From contig JALVWY010000103.1 of assembly GCA_027023105.1 (NCBI GenBank), forward strand, positions 1-34,252: 34,252 nt of DNA. Direction: 5' to 3'. The notes under the pieces are model-generated. The model saw only the letters and a program-made list of their open reading frames with translations. It made no database searches and was not told the DNA's origin. Shown here piece by piece: positions 1 to 8,427 of this stretch. This stretch comes from Campylobacterales bacterium (GTDB lineage Bacteria > Campylobacterota > Campylobacteria > Campylobacterales > Nautiliaceae). The first letter of the stretch is position 1. Each line of letters begins with the position of its first letter. Made by a program: the position numbers and the translations under genes.

Positions 1-520
1 GAAAAAAAGATTCTTTTACTCTTTTATATTCTTCCATACTTTTATGAAAATCCAAATGGTCTTGCGAAAAAGAGGTCATAATTTTTGCATAAAAATCTAT
101 TCCTTCTACTCTTTGTTGAACTATTGCATGAGAACTGACTTCCATTATAAAAAAATCAGGCTTATATTTAAACGCCCTTTTTATTGTAGTAAATATAGCA
201 GGAGTTGTAAGAGTTTTGGATTCTATCGTTTCTCCGTTAAAAAAGAATCCTTCAGTCCCTTGTGTCGCTATGCTAAAGCCTAATTCTTTTAAAATAAAAG
301 ATAGCACAAACGCCGTTGTGGTTTTGCCGTTTGTTCCGGTAATTCCTATAAATTTTGTATGTAGATTAAGAGAATTTAAAAGTTCTTTTGGAGTAATAAA
401 ATTTTTTATATTTTCAGCATATTTTTCATTTTGGTGAGTTTTTAAAAAAAGTTTTTTATTATCTAACTCTTTTGTATTATCAGTAATTAAATCATTTTGT
501 AAGTAGGTTGTTAAATCCAT
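1..520 (-). CDS. murE: UDP-N-acetylmuramoyl-tripeptide synthetase MurE (C-terminal part outside window)
   Basis: Own translation of minus strand from ATG at 520: MDLTTYLQNDLITDNTKELDNKK...FIGITGTNGKTTTAFVLSFILKELGFSIATQGTEGFF...MEVSSHAIVQQRVEGIDF...; Mur ligase P-loop GTNGKTT and EVSSHA motif. Open to window edge, so absent from ORF track. Confidence 0.93.
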   Translation of the reverse strand, partial: MDLTTYLQNDLITDNTKELDNKKLFLKTHQNEKYAENIKNFITPKELLNSLNLHTKFIGITGTNGKTTTAFVLSFILKELGFSIATQGTEGFFFNGETIESKTLTTPAIFTTIKRAFKYKPDFFIMEVSSHAIVQQRVEGIDFYAKIMTSFSQDHLDFHKSMEEYKRVKESFF

Positions 521-854
521 CAATTATCTCTAAATCATTCATTTGCGTAATCAAATCTTCAAAATAACTAATAGCATTTTCTCTAAATCCATATTTCAAA
601 AGCATATCAAAAAATTCCAAAAGCTCTTCTTTTTGCTCAAAAAAAACTCTTGTAGAAAGTAAAATGTTTTCCAAATCTTCTTTAGAAGATACTATTTTTT
701 TGACATCTTTAAATAAAATCCCCTCTACTATATCGGAATTAAAAGAAGGAGGAATAAGCTTGGTAATTATATCCATTGCTTTTTTATAATTTTTTTGACT
801 TATAGCCTCTTCTAAAAGGAATTTTAAATCAGAATGAATATTTTGCAAGCTCAT
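492..854 (-). CDS. conserved hypothetical protein (start likely the internal Met at 854; ORF track extends to 884)
   Basis: Open frame between the NifU-like gene and murE, overlapping both; MSLQNIHSDLKFLLEEAISQKNYKKAMDIITKLIPP... No recognised domain. Confidence 0.65.
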   Translation of the reverse strand: MSLQNIHSDLKFLLEEAISQKNYKKAMDIITKLIPPSFNSDIVEGILFKDVKKIVSSKEDLENILLSTRVFFEQKEELLEFFDMLLKYGFRENAISYFEDLITQMNDLEIIDGFNNLLTK

Positions 855-1125
855 CCAATCTATCCTCAAATCCGTGAGGGACATTCATTACCACCAAATC
901 AGGATGGATTTTCTCTTTTAGTGCTTTTTCAATTCCATATTTTAAAGTAGCCCCGGCGCTTGCGCATCCAACGCATCCGCCTTGAAGCTGCACATACACT
1001 ACAGGTTTTCTGACATCAATTAATTTAACATCTCCGCCATCCATTTGAAGCATCGGACGAAGTTCTTGCAAAACTTCCGCCACCGCTTCTTTCAAATCTT
1101 CATTTGAAAAAGGTATTTCAGCCAT
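829..1125 (-). CDS. NifU C-terminal-domain-like Fe-S scaffold protein
   Basis: VAEVLQELRPMLQMDGGDVKLIDV...VQLQGGCVGCASAGATLKYGIEKAL; CxxC motif typical of NifU-C/Nfu domain. Confidence 0.9.
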   Translation of the reverse strand: MAEIPFSNEDLKEAVAEVLQELRPMLQMDGGDVKLIDVRKPVVYVQLQGGCVGCASAGATLKYGIEKALKEKIHPDLVVMNVPHGFEDRLDELAKYSF

Positions 1126-1133
1126 AATTAACC

Positions 1134-1502
1134 TTATTCACTTACAAATTCAATAATACACATTTCGGCTGCGTCGCCTTTTCTAAGACCTGTTTTTACT
1201 ATTCTTGTATATCCACCGTTTCTGTTTTCAAATTTAGGGGCAATTTCTTCAATTAATTTTTTAGTTGCCGCTTTTGCTCTTTGGTTTGAGCCGAGTTTGG
1301 CATAAACAGCTCTATGAGTGTTTAAATCTGCATTTTTTGATTTTGTAACAAGTTTTTCAACATATCTTCTAAGTTCTTTTGCTTTTGGCACAGTAGTGTT
1401 TATTCTACTGTTTTCGATTAAATCACAAGCAAGATTTCTTAAAAGTGCAGCTCTGTGCTCAGAAGTTCTTCCAAGCTTTCTATATCCGTGTCTGTGTCTC
1501 AT
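1134..1502 (-). CDS. rplQ: 50S ribosomal protein L17
   Basis: [25 protein letters not shown]... is the L17 N-terminus. Confidence 0.98.
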   Translation of the reverse strand: MRHRHGYRKLGRTSEHRAALLRNLACDLIENSRINTTVPKAKELRRYVEKLVTKSKNADLNTHRAVYAKLGSNQRAKAATKKLIEEIAPKFENRNGGYTRIVKTGLRKGDAAEMCIIEFVSE

Positions 1503-2500
1503 GATTGCTCCTTTAATTTCTCTAACTTCTCTTCTATTATTTTTTTAATATTAAGCGGCAGTGTTTTACTTAAAGAAAATCCGATTTCATCTAATTTATC
1601 ATAGATTTCTTCTAAAGATTTAGTCCCTAAATTTTTCACATTTGCTATTTTTTCTTTACCCATTGACACAAGTTCGCCTACATATCTGATTCCGGCTCTG
1701 TCAAGTGCATTAAAACTTCTGCTTCTAAGATTTAAATTCTCAATAGGTTCAAAAAGAACATTGTATTCTTCCGGCAATTCTATATTTTCTTCTTGTTTGG
1801 TTTCAAGTTTAAATTCTTTTGAAAACACCGTAAATTGGTTTAAATAACTGTTAATGGCATCTTTAAATGCATCAACAGGGTCTATTTGCCCGTCTGTTTC
1901 AACTTCAAAAATCACTTTTTCAAAATTAGGGTCATCTTCCACTAAAACATTTTCTATATTGTAAACTACTTTTTTAACAGGAGAAAAATAAGCATCAAGA
2001 CCTATAAAATCATCCGGAAGTGTATCTCTGTAATTTTCAACAGCTACAAATCCCATACCTTTTTTGATAATGATAGAAATATTAAGTTCACCCTCTTCAT
2101 TAAGTGTTGCTATATATTCATCAGGTGTAACAATATCAATTTCATCATTAATAAGGTCTTTTCCTTTTATTTCTTTAGGTCCTGTAAAGTGATAATTTAC
2201 TTCAATTTCATCTTTAGTATCGTCTTTAATTTTAAATTTTATATTTTTAAGGTTAATAATAAAGCTTGCCACATCTTCAAGCATACCCTTTAGCGAATCG
2301 AATTCGTGTTTAACACCTTGTATTTTAATCGCAACAGGTGCATAACCCAAAGTTGCAGCTATTAATGTTCTTCTTATCGGATGGGCTACACTGACTCCAA
2401 AACCGGCCTCAAAAGGATAAACCTCGATTACGGCTTTGTTATCATTTTTTTGAAAAGAAAATTCACTTGGAATTAAAACTTCTGTTTTTATTTTATTCAT
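1499..2500 (-). CDS. rpoA: DNA-directed RNA polymerase alpha subunit
   Basis: NTD ...[73 protein letters not shown]; alpha operon order. Confidence 0.98.
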   Translation of the reverse strand: MNKIKTEVLIPSEFSFQKNDNKAVIEVYPFEAGFGVSVAHPIRRTLIAATLGYAPVAIKIQGVKHEFDSLKGMLEDVASFIINLKNIKFKIKDDTKDEIEVNYHFTGPKEIKGKDLINDEIDIVTPDEYIATLNEEGELNISIIIKKGMGFVAVENYRDTLPDDFIGLDAYFSPVKKVVYNIENVLVEDDPNFEKVIFEVETDGQIDPVDAFKDAINSYLNQFTVFSKEFKLETKQEENIELPEEYNVLFEPIENLNLRSRSFNALDRAGIRYVGELVSMGKEKIANVKNLGTKSLEEIYDKLDEIGFSLSKTLPLNIKKIIEEKLEKLKEQS

Positions 2501-2512
2501 TTTTAGCCCCTA

Positions 2513-3139
2513 TTATTTAGAATATAACTCAACTACTAGTCTTTCTTCTACCGGAATATTTACTTCTTCTCTTTCTGGCATTCTTGTAAATACACCTACA
2601 AATTTTTCTTTATCAACATCAACCCAAGGAGCTATACCTGTTTGTGCTGAAAGTTCAATAGCTCTTTTAATTTGAGGATTGTTTTTAGATTTTTCTTTAA
2701 CTTCCACTCTGTCGCCTTCTTTTACTAAGAAAGACGGGATAGTTACTTTTTTACCGTTTACTAAAATATGCCCGTGAGTTACAAGTTGTCTTGCAAATCT
2801 TCTAGTTGTAGCAAGTCCCATTCTGTAAACTACATTATCAAGTCTTCTTTCCAGTAATCTGATTAAGTTTTCCCCAGTTGAGCCTTCTTGTCTGTTTGCT
2901 TCTTTAAAGAATTTTCTAAATTGTTTTTCTAAAACACCGTAATAATATTTGATTTTTTGTTTTTCTTTTAATTGTTGACCATATTCGGAAACTTTTGTTC
3001 TTCTTTGCCCGTGTTGTCCTGGAGCATAAGGTCTTCTGTCAAGTGCGCTTTTACCAGCTAATCTTCTCTCACCTTTAAGTTCAAGACTAACACCTAGTCT
3101 TCTTTCTAGTTTTTCAACCGGTCCTGTATATCTTGCCAT
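2513..3139 (-). CDS. rpsD: 30S ribosomal protein S4 (start at MARYTGPV, internal to the ORF-track start)
   Basis: [26 protein letters not shown]...[10 protein letters not shown]...; ATG at 3139-3137. Confidence 0.97.
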   Translation of the reverse strand: MARYTGPVEKLERRLGVSLELKGERRLAGKSALDRRPYAPGQHGQRRTKVSEYGQQLKEKQKIKYYYGVLEKQFRKFFKEANRQEGSTGENLIRLLERRLDNVVYRMGLATTRRFARQLVTHGHILVNGKKVTIPSFLVKEGDRVEVKEKSKNNPQIKRAIELSAQTGIAPWVDVDKEKFVGVFTRMPEREEVNIPVEERLVVELYSK

Positions 3140-3141
3140 TG

Positions 3142-3534
3142 TTAAACCCTTCTTCTTTTTCTTGGTCTGCAACCATTATGTGGTAATGGAGTAACATCTT
3201 TCATCCATAATACTTTAATACCTTCAGTAGCACCTACTGTTTTTACTGCAGTTTCTCTACCTCCACCTGGTCCTTGAACTTTAATTCCTACTTCTTTAAG
3301 TCCGTATTCTTTAGCTTTAGCCATAACATCTTCAACTGCTTGTTGAGCTGCAAAAGGAGTTGATTTTTTACTACCTTTAAATCCTAAATGCCCTGCACTG
3401 CTCCAGCATAAAGCATTTCCCATTTCATCTGTTACGGTAATCATAGTGTTGTTAAAAGTCGCCGCTATATAAACAACTCCACGACCTACTTGTTTTTTGA
3501 TTTTTTTCTTTTTAACTACTTTTCTTTTTGCCAT
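3142..3534 (-). CDS. rpsK: 30S ribosomal protein S11
   Basis: [46 protein letters not shown]...[15 protein letters not shown]. Confidence 0.98.
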   Translation of the reverse strand: MAKRKVVKKKKIKKQVGRGVVYIAATFNNTMITVTDEMGNALCWSSAGHLGFKGSKKSTPFAAQQAVEDVMAKAKEYGLKEVGIKVQGPGGGRETAVKTVGATEGIKVLWMKDVTPLPHNGCRPRKRRRV

Positions 3535-3544
3535 TTAATTCCCC

Positions 3545-3913
3545 TTATTTAGCTTTTGCGCCGACAGTTTTCTTTTTACCTTTTCTGGTTCTAGCGTTTG
3601 TTTTTGTTTTTTGACCTCTTACAGGAAGACTTCTTCTGTGTCTAAGACCTCTGTAACATCCTAAATCCATAAGTTCTTTAATTTCAAGTTGAACTTTTTT
3701 TCTAAGTTCCCCTTCAACTAAATAATTATTTTGAATTTCTTTATTTAATGTAGAAATCTCATCTTCGCTTAGTTCGTATACTCTTTTTTCAGGGTCTATA
3801 CCTGTGTCTTTAAGTATTTTTTTGCTTGTTGTATGTCCTATTCCGTAAATATACATAAGTGCAAATTCTATTTTTTTATTTTTTGGTAAATCTATACCTG
3901 AAATTCTTGCCAT
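3545..3913 (-). CDS. rpsM: 30S ribosomal protein S13
   Basis: [34 protein letters not shown]...[28 protein letters not shown]. Confidence 0.98.
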   Translation of the reverse strand: MARISGIDLPKNKKIEFALMYIYGIGHTTSKKILKDTGIDPEKRVYELSEDEISTLNKEIQNNYLVEGELRKKVQLEIKELMDLGCYRGLRHRRSLPVRGQKTKTNARTRKGKKKTVGAKAK

Positions 3914-3916
3914 ATT

Positions 3917-4030
3917 TTATCCTTGTCTTTGTTTATGTCTTGGATTCTCACAAATTACCCTAACAATGCCTTTTCTTTTAATGATTTTGCATTTAGGGCA
4001 CATTTTTTTTACTGATGCTCTAACTTTCAT
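3917..4030 (-). CDS. rpmJ: 50S ribosomal protein L36 (37 aa; below ORF-track threshold)
   Basis: Own translation: [37 protein letters not shown], the canonical L36 with CxxC zinc site. Confidence 0.97.
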   Translation of the reverse strand: MKVRASVKKMCPKCKIIKRKGIVRVICENPRHKQRQG

Positions 4031-4049
4031 TGTTATCCCTTTATTTTTA

Positions 4050-4077
4050 GTTACGAGTTCTAAGTTCCTGGTTCCAA
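4050..4077. repeat. four imperfect heptamers GTTACGA GTTCTAA GTTCCTG GTTCCAA
   Basis: Direct reading of plus strand 4050-4077; each unit begins GTT. Confidence 0.45.
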
Positions 4078-4122
4078 TATTGACTTTAAAACCGGGTTAC
4101 TTGGAACTTCTCACTGAAATAT

Positions 4123-4200
4123 ATCCCCTTAGGTGCGAAGACCAGCCCTTGAATTATCCTTTTTTGAATAATTCAAAGCCTCTTTTGCGTTTAGGGGGAT
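4123..4200 (-). other. candidate structured RNA element in the alpha-operon leader
   Basis: Minus strand: ATCCCCCT (4200-4193) can pair with AGGGGAT (4129-4123), enclosing a long hairpin whose core is TTGAATTAT / ATAATTCAA (4176-4168 / 4157-4149). Confidence 0.35.
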
Positions 4201-4203
4201 GGA

Positions 4204-4209
4204 ATTATA
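4204..4209 (-). promoter_or_regulatory. candidate -10 box for the rpmJ/alpha operon (TATAAT on minus strand)
   Basis: Minus strand reads ...ATATGTTATAATTCCATCCCCC...; perfect TATAAT about 170 nt upstream of the rpmJ ATG. No TSS data. Confidence 0.5.
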
Positions 4210-4301
4210 ACATATAATTTATATAAAAGACGAGCTAAAACTATGAGAAAGAAAAGAAAAATAAAAATTAATTACATAATATTTCCTTAGAAAAAGGAAA
4301 A

Positions 4302-5390
4302 TTATTTATTATTTAATCTCAAAGGAGTTTCAAAATAGACAGAATTGCTCGGAAATGCAAAATCTGTCGGATATTTTTCTATAATCTCTTTTATTTTTAA
4401 ATTAATATCTTCTTTTATTCTTAAATATTCTTTCCATTCAGCCGTATCAGTGAAAAAATAGCAAAAAATACTAAGTGAAGAATCTTCATATTCATCAAAA
4501 TAGATTAATAAACTCTCATCTTTAGCAACTTCGGGATGATTTAAAAGCATATTTCTAATCTCTTCAACAACATCTTTTATAACATCAACCGAAGTATTGT
4601 AAATAAGCCCTATTCTCATAACAACTCTTCTTTTTTCTCTTCTTGAAAAGTTCTCTACATTTGAATTTGCAATGATGGAATTCGGCACAATTATAAGTCT
4701 TTTATCAAATGCCCTTATTTTTGTTGTTCTCATTCCAATATCTTCAACCGTCCCCTCGGCATTCCCTACTTTTACCCATTCTCCGATTTTAAAAATATTA
4801 TCCGTTAAAATCGCAATTCCTCCGAAAATATTAGCCGCCGTATCTTTTGCCGCAAGAGCAAATGCCAAACCGCCAAGCCCTAAAGATGCCAAAAATCCGG
4901 TTACATTTATTCCAAATTCCTGTAACAGAGCAATAACACCTAATGATACAATCAAAACTTTTGTAATTTTTATAATAAACGAAGCCATTTCTCTTGAAGC
5001 TCTGCCGTATTTCCCAATAAAACGATAAACTTTATCTTCAAAAGCATTAATAACATTAAACAAAGCCCAAAACATATCAAAAATCAAAAGACCCTTAACA
5101 ATATGCGTTAAAACTTCACCATCTATTTCCAAAAAATAACAAAAGAAATAAATTCCGCCAACTATAAACAGAAATTTCAAAGGTTCTTTAATGGCATTAA
5201 AAATTTTATCATCTATATCGGTTTTTGTTTTTTTTGTAAGCATTTTAAAAAATTTTAAAATATAAATCGTAAAAGCCTTTCTAAATACCAAAAATAAAAA
5301 AAGCATAAAAAAAGCAATAAAAATTTTATAAAGCGGCAAAGATAAAATCTGTATATCTAAAAAATCAATAAATTTGTGAAGATAATTCAT
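4302..5390 (-). CDS. MscS-family small-conductance mechanosensitive channel
   Basis: LGLGGLAFALAAKDTAANIFGGIAILTDNIFKIGEWVKVGNAEGTVEDIGMRTTKIRAFDKRLIIVPNSIIANSNVENFSRR: MscS TM3/beta domain signature. Confidence 0.95.
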   Translation of the reverse strand: MNYLHKFIDFLDIQILSLPLYKIFIAFFMLFLFLVFRKAFTIYILKFFKMLTKKTKTDIDDKIFNAIKEPLKFLFIVGGIYFFCYFLEIDGEVLTHIVKGLLIFDMFWALFNVINAFEDKVYRFIGKYGRASREMASFIIKITKVLIVSLGVIALLQEFGINVTGFLASLGLGGLAFALAAKDTAANIFGGIAILTDNIFKIGEWVKVGNAEGTVEDIGMRTTKIRAFDKRLIIVPNSIIANSNVENFSRREKRRVVMRIGLIYNTSVDVIKDVVEEIRNMLLNHPEVAKDESLLIYFDEYEDSSLSIFCYFFTDTAEWKEYLRIKEDINLKIKEIIEKYPTDFAFPSNSVYFETPLRLNNK

Positions 5391-7074
5391 TATCTTTCAT
5401 CCTTTTAAGTAAATTCAGTTCCAGCATTATATCAACTATCTTTTTAAAAGTAGGCACTGCAGAAGAAGAAGCAAAATAATTAGGCCATTTCGCTTTTATG
5501 TTGATAAAAGTAACCGCTATTGTATATTTATGATTATTGTCATCAGCAAAACCGAAAAACGAAGAATTATATGTTTTGCCGTAAACCCCCTGAACGCTTC
5601 TTTGGGCGGTTCCCGTTTTACCGGCTGTAAAAATCCCCTGAACAAAAGCTTTTTGAGCAGTTCCTTTTAAAACTATTTTTCTTAAAATACCCCTTAAAAG
5701 AGAGGCGTTTTTTGCGCTCATAACTCTATGTGATGTAGTCGGAACATCCGCAATTTTAGGCGTTATTTCCACTCCTTGGTTATTAAAAGAGTTATAAGCC
5801 TTTAAAAGTTGCATAAAATTAACCATTATTCCATACCCGTAAGCGGTTGTTGATTTATAAATAGGATAATTTAATTTAGTCATAGACCGAATGTAACCTT
5901 TTAGCTCATAAGGCAAATCTATCCCGCTTTTTTGCCCAAGCCCGAAATTCACAAGACCTTTATAATATTCCGTGTTTGTAAGTCTGAGTGCAAGCTGGGA
6001 AATAACAATATTACTTGAATAAACAAGAGCATTTTCAGCACTTAACCATTTAAAAGGTTTATCGTCTATTATATAAGTTCTTCGCCATTTAGGCTTCCAT
6101 TTCCCGTTATATGCATTTAAAACTTCATAAGGGTTTACTTTATTATTATCAAGAAGTATTGCAAAAATTATCGGTTTCATAACAGAGCCCGGTTCATAAA
6201 GAGTTCTTATAAAACCTATTTTCATATTTTTTATATCTTTTTTTCTGACAAAATTGGGATTATATCTGTTTGAAGAGGCAATAGCCAAAATTTTACCTGT
6301 TTTTGTATCCATTACGGAAGCCATAACCTCATCCGCTTTGAATTTCTGTTTTTGAAGGGACAAAAGTTTTTCTATCTTTCTTTGTAAAACCAAATTTACA
6401 TTCAGTTTGAGATTTCCACCGTTTACAGGATGAACAATATAGGCGTATTTATCGTAAATTATATTCCCGTAAACATCCCTGTTGCCTTTTACAATACCGT
6501 TTTGCCTTGGGGAGAGAAACGAATCATAATACTCTTCAAGCCCGTTTTCATTAATCTTTTTATCTTTTATATATCTGCCAAGAACCGGCTCAAGTGTATC
6601 GTTATAAGGATAAACTCTTTTAAAAGCAAAATCTTCTATATAATAACCTCTTCTTATTCCGTTTTTATCCGCTATGAACGCTCTTTTTTTATCCAAAACC
6701 TTTAGAAGATATTTAAGATTTTGAGCCGTTTTCAAATCCACTTTTGCAAGCATTATATATTTTTTACTTTTTAAAAGCTTTCTTAATTTTGATTTGTCAA
6801 CATCCGCATAAATAGAAAAAAGATTAATAAAAAGAGTTTTTTTCAAAGGGTCAATAAAAGAGGGATTAATAGAAACCGCATAAATTTTTTCACTTTTTGC
6901 CACTGTATATCGCTTGGTAAATATATTCCCTCTCATAGCAAGTTTGACTTTAGTTGTTACGGGAGAAAAATAACTCGGAGGTTTTACAATACTTAAAAAT
7001 AAAAATGCCCCGAAAAGCAATATAAACAATAAAAAAAAGAAAAGAAAAACGAAAAGAATTTTATAATTTTTCAT
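5365..7074 (-). CDS. ftsI: class B penicillin-binding protein / peptidoglycan D,D-transpeptidase (FtsI-like)
   Basis: Single N-terminal TM; YEPGSVMKP (SxxK), SSN motif, AGKTGTAQ (KTG). Confidence 0.88.
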   Translation of the reverse strand: MKNYKILFVFLFFFLLFILLFGAFLFLSIVKPPSYFSPVTTKVKLAMRGNIFTKRYTVAKSEKIYAVSINPSFIDPLKKTLFINLFSIYADVDKSKLRKLLKSKKYIMLAKVDLKTAQNLKYLLKVLDKKRAFIADKNGIRRGYYIEDFAFKRVYPYNDTLEPVLGRYIKDKKINENGLEEYYDSFLSPRQNGIVKGNRDVYGNIIYDKYAYIVHPVNGGNLKLNVNLVLQRKIEKLLSLQKQKFKADEVMASVMDTKTGKILAIASSNRYNPNFVRKKDIKNMKIGFIRTLYEPGSVMKPIIFAILLDNNKVNPYEVLNAYNGKWKPKWRRTYIIDDKPFKWLSAENALVYSSNIVISQLALRLTNTEYYKGLVNFGLGQKSGIDLPYELKGYIRSMTKLNYPIYKSTTAYGYGIMVNFMQLLKAYNSFNNQGVEITPKIADVPTTSHRVMSAKNASLLRGILRKIVLKGTAQKAFVQGIFTAGKTGTAQRSVQGVYGKTYNSSFFGFADDNNHKYTIAVTFINIKAKWPNYFASSSAVPTFKKIVDIMLELNLLKRMKDNELSSQIY

Positions 7075-7367
7075 TAAATTTGTGTTTTTAAGAGTTCTTT
7101 ATATGCACTGATAGCTTTATTTCTAACTTCAAGCATCATTTTCATCTGCATTTCGGCTTTTTGAATAGTAATATTTGCCCCGGCTAAATCTTTTACGCTT
7201 CCATCGGCAATTCCGGCTTCAAGTTTTTCCGCTTTCGTTAAAGCTTCGTTTGTAGAATCAAGCTCTTTTTTTAAAACATCTGCAAAATCCTCTCCGCTTT
7301 TAGAATCAACTTTTTTTTGTATTTCACTTAAATTATTCAAAGAGTTTAATTTATTTATAAATGCCAT
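7074..7367 (-). CDS. fliE: flagellar hook-basal body complex protein FliE
   Basis: SGEDFADVLKKELDSTNEALTKAEKLEAGIADGS...NITIQKAEMQMKMMLEVRNKAISAYKELLKTQI. Confidence 0.93.
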   Translation of the reverse strand: MAFINKLNSLNNLSEIQKKVDSKSGEDFADVLKKELDSTNEALTKAEKLEAGIADGSVKDLAGANITIQKAEMQMKMMLEVRNKAISAYKELLKTQI

Positions 7368-7376
7368 TTTTTACCC

Positions 7377-7874
7377 TTACGCTTCTAATATTCCAATAGC
7401 ACTAAGCGCCATTGATTTTGCACTTTGAAATGCCGCTACATTTGCCTGATAGCTTCTTGTAGTCTCTATTAAATCGGTCATTTCCACAACAGGATTAATA
7501 TTCGGATATGCCACATAGCCTTTTGCATTCGCATCCGGATTAGTCGGGTCATATTTTAAAATAGGTTTTGAATCGTCTCTAACCACTTTATCAACCACTA
7601 CGGTTTCAATAGGCGGTTTTGCTTCCATATTATCTTCACCCGCCTCATTTAAAGGATTTTCATAACCCGCAAAATCGGCGGAATTATCAATTTGTCTATT
7701 TAAAACTTCATTAAAAGGAACCGCTTTAAAAATAACTTCTTTTCTTCTGTAAGGTCCGCCCTCGGGAGTTCTTGTCGTATTTGCATTAGCAATGTTTTCC
7801 GAAATAACATTAATTCTAAAACGCTGGGCGGATAAACCGTATCCCGAAATATCAAAATTATTTAAAAATCCCAT
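7377..7874 (-). CDS. flgC: flagellar basal-body rod protein FlgC
   Basis: DISGYGLSAQRFRINVISENIANANTTRTPEGGPYRRKEVIF...VEMTDLIETTRSYQANVAAFQSAKSMALSAIGI. Confidence 0.96.
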   Translation of the reverse strand: MGFLNNFDISGYGLSAQRFRINVISENIANANTTRTPEGGPYRRKEVIFKAVPFNEVLNRQIDNSADFAGYENPLNEAGEDNMEAKPPIETVVVDKVVRDDSKPILKYDPTNPDANAKGYVAYPNINPVVEMTDLIETTRSYQANVAAFQSAKSMALSAIGILEA

Positions 7875-7883
7875 CTGCTTTCC

Positions 7884-8312
7884 TTATATGTTTTTAGAAT
7901 ATTCCAATACAGCATTAAAAATCTGTATCTCTTTTTTTACGGCTGCAACGGTAGCCTGATATGCCACCGTATTTTTTGCCATTTCCGTTGTTTCCACATC
8001 AATATCAACACTGTTGCCGTCATTTCTCTCAAGATGCCCGTCTCTGAAAAAAACGACGGGTTTGAAATCGTCATCTATATTTTTAGGCTCAATATCCATA
8101 GGCGAAGTTACAGCCAGTTTTAGCGTATGATTTTTGTGTTCATAAAGATTTCTGGTCTCTTTTTGTAAAGCTTCTTCAAATCTTATATCTTTTGGTTTAT
8201 AAAACGGAGTATCGGCGTTTGCAATATTACTTGAAATCATATCACCTCTTATTTGACGAAGAGCCAATGACTGTTGCAAAATTCCAAATGTTTTTGATAT
8301 TTCAAATGCCAA
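7884..8312 (-). CDS. flgB: flagellar basal-body rod protein FlgB
   Basis: LQQSLALRQIRGDMISSNIANADTPFYKPKDIRFEEAL...NSVDIDVETTEMAKNTVAYQATVAAVKKE. Confidence 0.96.
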   Translation of the reverse strand: MAFEISKTFGILQQSLALRQIRGDMISSNIANADTPFYKPKDIRFEEALQKETRNLYEHKNHTLKLAVTSPMDIEPKNIDDDFKPVVFFRDGHLERNDGNSVDIDVETTEMAKNTVAYQATVAAVKKEIQIFNAVLEYSKNI

Positions 8313-8345
8313 TGTTTTCCCCTTTTATTATTAATTAAGATTAAT

Positions 8346-8361
8346 AAGCAAATTTTATTCC
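8346..8361 (-). promoter_or_regulatory. candidate sigma-54 (RpoN) promoter for flgB-flgC-fliE operon
   Basis: Minus strand GGAATAAAATTTGCTT: GG-N10-GC spacing exact, TTTGCTT -12 element, about 35 nt upstream of flgB. Confidence 0.72.
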
Positions 8362-8427
8362 GTTTTTTAATAACATTAATTTATGATAAAATTTTATAAA
8401 CTTAATTATACTAGATAAAGGCACAAT

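Noticed and set aside
44-437. Plus-strand ORFs 44..283 and 216..437
   Set aside because: Antisense to the clear MurE frame on the minus strand; composition unlike a protein.
3966-4217. Plus-strand ORF 3966..4217 (83 aa)
   Set aside because: Antisense to rpmJ and its leader; no domain resemblance.
4262-4300. TTTCCTT...AAGGAAA hairpin downstream of mscS as a terminator
   Set aside because: Plausible but short and AT-rich, with the T-rich stretch displaced from the stem; not confident enough to list.
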